Positions 33,042 through 37,669 of a stretch of DNA of 37,669 nucleotides are shown one piece after another. The notes below the pieces were generated by a model. It was given only the letters and a program-made list of their open reading frames with translations. It made no database searches and had not been told where the DNA came from. The position numbers were made by a program, and so were the translations under genes. Source of the stretch: an uncultured Muribaculaceae bacterium (GTDB lineage Bacteria > Bacteroidota > Bacteroidia > Bacteroidales > Muribaculaceae); NCBI GenBank assembly GCA_947179295.1, contig CAMXAZ010000026.1, positions 1 to 37,669 on the forward strand. Direction: 5' to 3'. How positions within the stretch are numbered: position 1 is the stretch's first letter; every line of letters starts with the position of its first letter.

Positions 33042-33920
33042 ATGCTACCACAACTTCGGTTCAAACCGGCAGAACGCTTCCTGCTATTTTTTATCGTGCT
33101 TGCGGCCTGTGCTTTGGCCGGATCTCTGATAGTCGGGTTTGTGGTCCACAACGGACTTACTACAAAAACACTAAGGCTGGCCACTGTCATTCAGGACTGT
33201 GTCATATTCATCCTCCCGTCATTAATAACCGCAGTATTGATTTCCTCGTTGCCGGCAAATTTTCTGAAAATTGAATCGGTCCCTTCCATAAGGTTATTGA
33301 TATTGGCCGTGACAGCTATGCTGGTTTCAATTCCGCTGATGAACTGGATCGTTATGATGAATGACAGTCTCGTGCTTCCTGAAGGTCTTTCCGGATTAGA
33401 GAATTGGATGCGGCTTCACGAAAATGAAGCCCGTGCCTCGGTGAAAATGCTTTTAGGAGATGGCTCTGTAAGTTCATTGATTATAGACCTGCTTATAGTC
33501 GGAATATTGGCAGGATTAAGCGAAGAAATTTTGTTCAGAGGGACTTTGCAACAGCTATTTTTGTCATCCGGACTAAACCGACATCTGGCAATCTGGATTA
33601 CAGCGATCATATTCAGTGCCATCCATATGCAGTTTTTCGGCTTCGTCCCGCGACTGTTGCTTGGAGCTTATTTCGGTTATCTGTTGTGGTGGAGCCGGTC
33701 TTTATGGCTGCCGGTTATAATACATGCCTTTAACAACTCAATCGTGGTCTATTCCACATGGAAATCCGGAGGGATCTCAGAGGGTGGGGGAGACGGCTCG
33801 ATTGACCAATGGGGGCTTGATTCGCCGATGCTCATATTGGCTTCTGCCATATTGACCGCCTTCATTATATTCCGTTTGTATAGAGAACAGAAGTCTGTGG
33901 CTATAGAGAGTGTTAAATAG
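33042..33920 (+). CDS. CPBP family intramembrane metalloprotease
   Basis: A 292-residue multi-pass membrane protein of the CPBP (CAAX protease/bacteriocin-processing, Abi) family. Motif 1 is EEILFRG (161-167; glutamates 161/162 and R166), motif 2 is FSAIHMQFFG (191-200, H195), and motif 3 is HAFNN (228-232). Several hydrophobic helices precede and follow. These proteins cleave substrates inside the membrane; in bacteria the targets are mostly unknown, with roles in peptide maturation or immunity in some cases. I choose ATG 33042, since a TTG at 33006 would overlap trmN6 and add polar residues before the first helix. The C-terminus contains a Gly-rich loop (ISEGGGDGSI) before a last helix. Confidence 0.87.
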   Translation: MLPQLRFKPAERFLLFFIVLAACALAGSLIVGFVVHNGLTTKTLRLATVIQDCVIFILPSLITAVLISSLPANFLKIESVPSIRLLILAVTAMLVSIPLMNWIVMMNDSLVLPEGLSGLENWMRLHENEARASVKMLLGDGSVSSLIIDLLIVGILAGLSEEILFRGTLQQLFLSSGLNRHLAIWITAIIFSAIHMQFFGFVPRLLLGAYFGYLLWWSRSLWLPVIIHAFNNSIVVYSTWKSGGISEGGGDGSIDQWGLDSPMLILASAILTAFIIFRLYREQKSVAIESVK

Positions 33921-33941
33921 TACTAAATCAGCTCCCTTGAA

Positions 33942-33972
33942 TTGATTGATATCGAAATAAATATTAATTTTG
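33942..33972 (+). promoter_or_regulatory. Promoter of rlmD
   Basis: TTG (33942-33944), a 20-bp spacer and TAATTTTG (33965-33972) fit the Bacteroidota promoter. Transcription would start near 33979, giving a leader of about 119 nt that contains the hairpin at 34002-34079. Confidence 0.55.
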
Positions 33973-34001
33973 ACGATAAATAATTGTAGAAATTATCTTA
34001 A

Positions 34002-34079
34002 CCTAACTTACTGAAATACTCCACTCGTCGGTAAATGGCTCTTATACCCAATTGCCGACGAAAATTTTTGTAAGTTAAG
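34002..34079 (+). promoter_or_regulatory. Long interrupted hairpin in the rlmD leader
   Basis: Outer arms CCTAACTTAC (34002-34011) and GTAAGTTAAG (34070-34079) pair at nine of ten positions, counting only Watson-Crick pairs. Inner arms TCGTCGG (34025-34031) and CCGACGA (34055-34061) pair perfectly around a 23-nt loop. An asymmetric internal loop (13 nt and 8 nt) separates them, with a possible AAAT/ATTT helix inside it. The structure ends 18 bp before the rlmD ATG. It may be a control element, or a terminator or remnant element after the CPBP gene. No known riboswitch class is recognised. Confidence 0.4.
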
Positions 34080-34097
34080 TAATTCAAACAAACACAG

Positions 34098-35513
34098 ATG
34101 GCAAGAAAGAAGAAAGATCTGCCGCTTTTGAGCGGTGTTGAAATACTGGATGTCGCGGCGGAAGGCAATTCTATCGCGCGGGTTGATGACATGGTTGTGT
34201 TCATACCGTTCGGTGCTCCCGGAGATATCGCAGATGTGAAGATTGATCGCAAAAAGCGCAGTTATGCAGAAGGGCATATCGAACGTCTGACACAGCCCTC
34301 TCCAATACGAGTCGAGGCAAAATGCGAACATTTCACACTGTGCGGAGGATGTCGCTGGCAGCATCTGCCATATGAATTCCAACTCAAATGCAAGCAAAAG
34401 CAAGTTGAGGACGCTCTTCAGCGTATAGCCAAGATTCCATATCCGGAACTGACTCCTATTTTGGGCTCAGAAGAAATCTGGGAATACCGAAATAAAATGG
34501 AGTACACATTTTCAAACAAAAAGTGGCTCACATTCGATCAATTGCGTTCAGGAGAGGAGTTCCCGGAGCGTCGGGCAGCCGGATTTCATATATCAGGGGC
34601 CTTCGACAAGGTGTTGGATATAAACAAATGTCATCTGCAGGATGATCTTGGCAATCGGTTGAGACTTTTTGTCAAGAAATTCGGTATGGACAATGACTAT
34701 TCCTTTTATGATCTAAGGGAACAGCATGGACTGCTACGCACACTAATGATACGCATTGCATCTACGGGAGAAGTAATGGCTGTAATGGTATTCGGCGAGA
34801 ACGATGAAGAAAAAATAAGCGCGTTACTCTCCGCAGTCGCTACAGAATTCCCTGAAATCACTTCGCTGCTTTATGTCGTCAACACAAAAGTCAATGACAC
34901 GATCTCAGATCAGACCATTCACCTTTATCGTGGTAAGGAATATATCGAAGAGGAGATGGAGGGCCTTAGATTCAGAGTAGGACCCAAGTCATTCTATCAG
35001 ACCAATTCACGGCAGGCCTATAAGCTTTACAGTGTGGCCCGTGATTTCGCAAGACTGACCGGAAATGAACTTGTCTATGACCTCTATACCGGAACAGGCA
35101 CAATCGCATGTTTTGTTGCCCGCAATGCCCGTCACGTTGTTGGCATCGAATATGTCCCTGAAGCCATAGAAGATGCCAAAATCAATGCCGCCATCAACGG
35201 TTTGGGCAATACGGAATTCTATGCCGGTGACATGAAAAATGTGTTGACATCAGACTTCATTGCCGAACACGGACATCCGGATGTGATGATTGTCGATCCG
35301 CCAAGAGCCGGTATGCATGACGATGTGGTCAAAGTAATTTTGGAAGCAGAGCCAAAAAGAATAGTCTATGTAAGCTGTAACCCGGCAACCCAGGCCCGTG
35401 ACCTCGCACTGCTCCATGAAAAATATGACATAGAGGCTGTGCAGCCGGTAGATATGTTCCCGCATACCCAGCATGTGGAGAATGTAGCCGCACTTACTCT
35501 GAGAGATCGATAA
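34098..35513 (+). CDS. rlmD: 23S rRNA (uracil-1939 C5)-methyltransferase RlmD
   Basis: A 471-residue RNA m5U methyltransferase of the TrmA/RlmC/RlmD group. An N-terminal TRAM RNA-binding domain (about 10-65) is followed by iron-sulfur ligands C76, C82 and C85 (CEHFTLCGGC) and probably C178. The methyltransferase domain has YDLYTGTGTIACFVARN, then VDPPRAGMHDDV and the catalytic cysteine C427 in VSCNPATQARDLALL. Full length and intact. RlmD is the usual annotation for this class in Bacteroidales; RlmCD-type dual specificity or a tRNA target cannot be excluded. It has its own promoter and a structured leader, and ends 14 bp before a strong hairpin. Confidence 0.88.
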   Translation: MARKKKDLPLLSGVEILDVAAEGNSIARVDDMVVFIPFGAPGDIADVKIDRKKRSYAEGHIERLTQPSPIRVEAKCEHFTLCGGCRWQHLPYEFQLKCKQKQVEDALQRIAKIPYPELTPILGSEEIWEYRNKMEYTFSNKKWLTFDQLRSGEEFPERRAAGFHISGAFDKVLDINKCHLQDDLGNRLRLFVKKFGMDNDYSFYDLREQHGLLRTLMIRIASTGEVMAVMVFGENDEEKISALLSAVATEFPEITSLLYVVNTKVNDTISDQTIHLYRGKEYIEEEMEGLRFRVGPKSFYQTNSRQAYKLYSVARDFARLTGNELVYDLYTGTGTIACFVARNARHVVGIEYVPEAIEDAKINAAINGLGNTEFYAGDMKNVLTSDFIAEHGHPDVMIVDPPRAGMHDDVVKVILEAEPKRIVYVSCNPATQARDLALLHEKYDIEAVQPVDMFPHTQHVENVAALTLRDR

Positions 35514-35520
35514 TATGCAT

Positions 35521-35559
35521 AATGAAAGAGCGCCCGCTGCATCACGCAGTGGAGCGCTC
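35521..35559. terminator. Hairpin terminator after rlmD, probably two-way
   Basis: GAGCGC (35528-35533) pairs with GCGCTC (35554-35559). The stem continues through CC/GG, a G-T pair and CTGC/GCAG, with a single bulged A, around a 5-nt loop. It lies 14 bp past the rlmD stop. On the minus strand it is followed by TTTCATT, a modest T-run, and so could also end a transcript coming from the opposite side. Confidence 0.65.
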
Positions 35560-35845
35560 GAAATTATAATCATCAATTCTAATTATCGGTATTCGTTTTC
35601 TCAAACTCATCTTCTGAAAACCTGATCGGGCTCTGGTTGTGCCCGGTTCGGGTTGTGGATCAGTAGGTGATAACTGCCAATTGATTTGGAATAAGGGAAA
35701 ATAGCGGTAATTTTAAATTCAGAAAAGGATAAGAAATGGTTGTGTCTTCAAATGATTCAGCATAGATTGAATGTATAAAAATTGGTTCATATGCAGATAT
35801 GTATGAAGTCTTAATTATGTAATGGTCAGGAGTTACGTTTCTTTT
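35521..35845 (-). ncRNA. Candidate small RNA between rlmD and the flippase gene
   Basis: A good minus-strand promoter (35852-35883) and the hairpin at 35528-35559 bracket about 320 nt with no convincing reading frame; the longest ATG frames here are about 23 codons. Inside, CTGATC/GATCAG (35622-35627 and 35658-35663) stacks on GGGC/GCCC (35628-35631 and 35641-35644). This leaves a 9-nt loop and a bulge of about 13 nt, which both carry CACAACC or nearly so on the transcribed strand. The promoter, structure and terminator together suggest a non-coding RNA. No family is recognised. A decayed gene fragment is the main alternative. Confidence 0.3.
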
Positions 35846-35851
35846 TCAATG

Positions 35852-35883
35852 CAAATTTAATACGTTAATAGCGCATATACAAG
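35852..35883 (-). promoter_or_regulatory. Minus-strand promoter in the rlmD-flippase gap
   Basis: On the minus strand CTTG (35880-35883), a 20-bp spacer and TAAATTTG (35852-35859) match the Bacteroidota consensus as well as any other promoter here, yet no minus-strand gene lies downstream. It is 106 bp from the flippase promoter, which points the other way. Confidence 0.5.
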
Positions 35884-36068
35884 CGACTTAATAAAAGAGC
35901 ATAGCATTTAACCATCACCGGGTTTAGAACGCGTGAAAATGATGTTTATTTGCTAAAATAGTGTTAACAGGATTTGAGTTTTTGATTTCTTGCATAATTG
36001 ACGCGATTTGACTAACTTTGTCGTGGTTGATATATGGTTGTATCATTTAAAAAATTTCGCCGGAACAG
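35884..36068 (+). promoter_or_regulatory. Promoter region of the flippase gene
   Basis: CTTG (35989-35992), a 20-bp spacer and TAACTTTG (36013-36020) form a clear promoter. The start would be near 36027, with a leader of about 40 nt. The rest of this AT-rich stretch shows no gene and no repeat I could support. Confidence 0.65.
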
Positions 36069-37523
36069 ATGTCTTCAATCAAGACAAATATAATCCTTAA
36101 TGGCCTTAATACTATTACCGGAATCGTTTTTCCTGTCATTACTTTTCCTTATGCGGCAAGAGTGCTGCAGCCGGAAGGGATAGGGACAGTCAACTTTTTG
36201 AATTCAATAATATTATATATAATCCTATTTTCAACCCTCGGAATTCCGGCATATGCCATCAGGGAAGTGGCGAAACATCGGGATAACAAGCTTTCACGCG
36301 ATAGATTTGTGATTGAAATCCTGTCTTTGAGTCTCATGCTGTGCTTGTGCGCTTATGTGGCTGTATTCTTAATGGCGAGATTCATTCCTCAGATTCATAA
36401 CAATCAGACGCTATTCTATATACTCAGTCTGTCGATATTTTTTTCATCCATCGGATCGGAATGGTTCTATCAGGGTATTGAAGATTTTAAATTTATAACC
36501 ATACGTGCAATCGCTATCAGAACGCTGGCGGCATTGTCTCTGTTTGTTTTTGTCAGATCGTCATCAGACCTGATAGCTTACGGAATCGTTATGGTCGGTA
36601 CCACAGTTGGCAACTATATTGCAAATTTCGTCCATCTTAGAAAATATATATCAATCAGAGACATCAAGTTTAAAGATCTGCAAATTATCAGCCATCTTCG
36701 CCCGGCATTAAATATCTTCGCATTAACGCTGATTACAACTCTTTACTTACTGCTGAATTCAGTCATGCTCGGATTTATTAGCGGAGACGAGGCTGTTGGC
36801 TTTTTTACTGCCGGAAATAAAATAACCAATATCTGTCTCACTCTGATCACTTCATTGGGCACAGTGTTATTGCCGCGATGCTCCCACCTTATAAAATCCG
36901 GTGATATGGAACGTTTTTCAGCGGTTATAAACAAGTCTCTAAATCTGACAATGACTCTTGCATTGCCGATTACGGTCGGGCTTATGCTACTTGCCGCCCC
37001 AATAACCATGATATTCTGCGGGGCCGAATTTTCTAAATCTACCCCCGTGTTATATATCTCAGCGCCGATTATCGTATTTATCAGTCTTACCAACCTTATG
37101 GGGATTCAGATTCTTTATCCGATGGATAAAATCAGGCTTCTGATCATTGGTGCCAGTGGAGGAGCAGTTATGAATATTTGTCTCAATCTCATGCTCATGC
37201 CGCCGTTGGGGGCTACAGGTGCGGCAATCGCCACATTTGCCGCCGAATTGGCTGTACTGGTTATTCAGATTGTGTTAGGACGGTCATATTATCCGTTCAA
37301 AATTTCAGAATTGATCAAATGGAAAGTAATAACAGCCACTACGGTTATGGGAATTGCAATATATCTCAGCCAGATATTCCCGATACCGGATCTCGGACGA
37401 TTGATCATAGGATTTTGCGTTGGAATCACCGTATATGCTGTAACCTTATGGATTCTTAAGGACCGGACTTTTTTCGAAATAATCGATTTAATCAAAGCCA
37501 AAACCACAACACATAAGGCATAG
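36069..37523 (+). CDS. Wzx-type polysaccharide flippase
   Basis: A 484-residue multi-pass membrane protein of the oligosaccharide flippase (MATE/MOP) superfamily, with about a dozen or more hydrophobic helices. Family features are the N-terminal NIILNGLNTITGIVFPVITFPYAARVLQPEGIGTVNFLNSII, GIPAYAIREVAKHRD near 58, and SEWFYQGIEDFKFITIRAI near 129-147. It moves lipid-linked sugar repeat units across the inner membrane for capsule, O-antigen or exopolysaccharide assembly. It has its own promoter after a 555-bp gap, and base composition drops towards AT from here on, as in exchanged surface-polysaccharide loci. No glycosyltransferase is inside the window; partners probably lie beyond its end. Confidence 0.9.
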   Translation: MSSIKTNIILNGLNTITGIVFPVITFPYAARVLQPEGIGTVNFLNSIILYIILFSTLGIPAYAIREVAKHRDNKLSRDRFVIEILSLSLMLCLCAYVAVFLMARFIPQIHNNQTLFYILSLSIFFSSIGSEWFYQGIEDFKFITIRAIAIRTLAALSLFVFVRSSSDLIAYGIVMVGTTVGNYIANFVHLRKYISIRDIKFKDLQIISHLRPALNIFALTLITTLYLLLNSVMLGFISGDEAVGFFTAGNKITNICLTLITSLGTVLLPRCSHLIKSGDMERFSAVINKSLNLTMTLALPITVGLMLLAAPITMIFCGAEFSKSTPVLYISAPIIVFISLTNLMGIQILYPMDKIRLLIIGASGGAVMNICLNLMLMPPLGATGAAIATFAAELAVLVIQIVLGRSYYPFKISELIKWKVITATTVMGIAIYLSQIFPIPDLGRLIIGFCVGITVYAVTLWILKDRTFFEIIDLIKAKTTTHKA

Positions 37524-37669
37524 AGTGTGATTAATAAATTATTGCGCCGGAATTAAAGCTAAGCTATAAATTCAGTACGTAAGATTACTAACATTCAAGA
37601 ATATCACCATAAAGGTATTAAACCGAACAATAGCAGAAATAAGAACTACAATCTTTCCCATAATCACTA

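Noticed and set aside
35610-35690. A tRNA-like fold in the rlmD-flippase gap
   Set aside because: A GGTTCGG stretch and nested stems are present, but there is no acceptor stem, anticodon arm or 3' end of the right spacing.
1-37669. CRISPR arrays, insertion sequences, integrases, phage or toxin-antitoxin genes
   Set aside because: I saw no repeated spacer pattern, transposase or integrase motif, or paired small toxin-antitoxin frames anywhere in the window.

Overview
The window looks like chromosomal DNA from a member of the Bacteroidales, possibly Muribaculaceae (the family guess is weak). The support is: families largely confined to Bacteroidota (DUF4465 lipoprotein, DUF4924, PCMD-like secreted protein, PepSY-like periplasmic protein, an AmgK-type kinase fused to a RapZ C-terminal domain); a lipoprotein with an acidic export signal right after the lipobox Cys; start codons mostly without Shine-Dalgarno sequences; and many upstream regions with the Bacteroidota -7 box TAnnTTTG, several with a TTG/CTTG -33 box 19-20 bp upstream. 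I saw no tRNA, rRNA, CRISPR array, insertion sequence or phage gene.

Layout. Positions 60-11696 are all on the minus strand: an EptA-like phosphoethanolamine transferase, a BamA/TamA-type outer-membrane barrel, comF, recX, prmC, a DUF4465 surface lipoprotein, an orphan sensor histidine kinase, class I fumarase and mutS2. Positions 11792-15704 (plus) hold a PepSY-like protein, tilS, a regulator joining a heavy-metal-associated (HMA) domain to an AraC helix-turn-helix, and a Cu/Zn-type permease with its own C-terminal HMA domain. rmuC and a small gene just upstream of it are on the minus strand (15834-17403). Positions 17609-24355 (plus) are a complete glycine cleavage operon: lplA, gcvT, gcvH, gcvPA, gcvPB, lpd. 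A DUF4924 gene (minus) and menD (plus) are divergent. A minus-strand murU-like/amgK-like pair (26712-28828) follows and overlaps the end of menD. Positions 29043-35513 (plus) carry a SpoU methyltransferase, radA, a PCMD-like secreted protein, trmN6, a CPBP-family membrane protease and rlmD. After a 555-bp gene-free stretch comes a polysaccharide flippase (36069-37523), perhaps the edge of a surface-polysaccharide locus continuing past the window.

How they work together. lplA can attach lipoate to GcvH, the shuttle for GcvP, GcvT and the dedicated Lpd, so the operon is self-contained apart from lipoate supply. The amgK/murU pair fits recycling of cell-wall amino sugars, and the RapZ-like domain suggests it senses an amino-sugar phosphate. 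The HMA-AraC regulator and HMA-permease look like a metal-responsive efflux unit. tilS, trmN6, rlmD, the SpoU protein and prmC are translation-apparatus modification genes; mutS2, radA, recX, rmuC and comF concern DNA maintenance or uptake.

The places most worth a second look are the kinase-RapZ fusion and its structured leader, the metal unit with a possible internal start giving a free HMA chaperone, a candidate small RNA opposite the flippase promoter, and a long hairpin in the rlmD leader.
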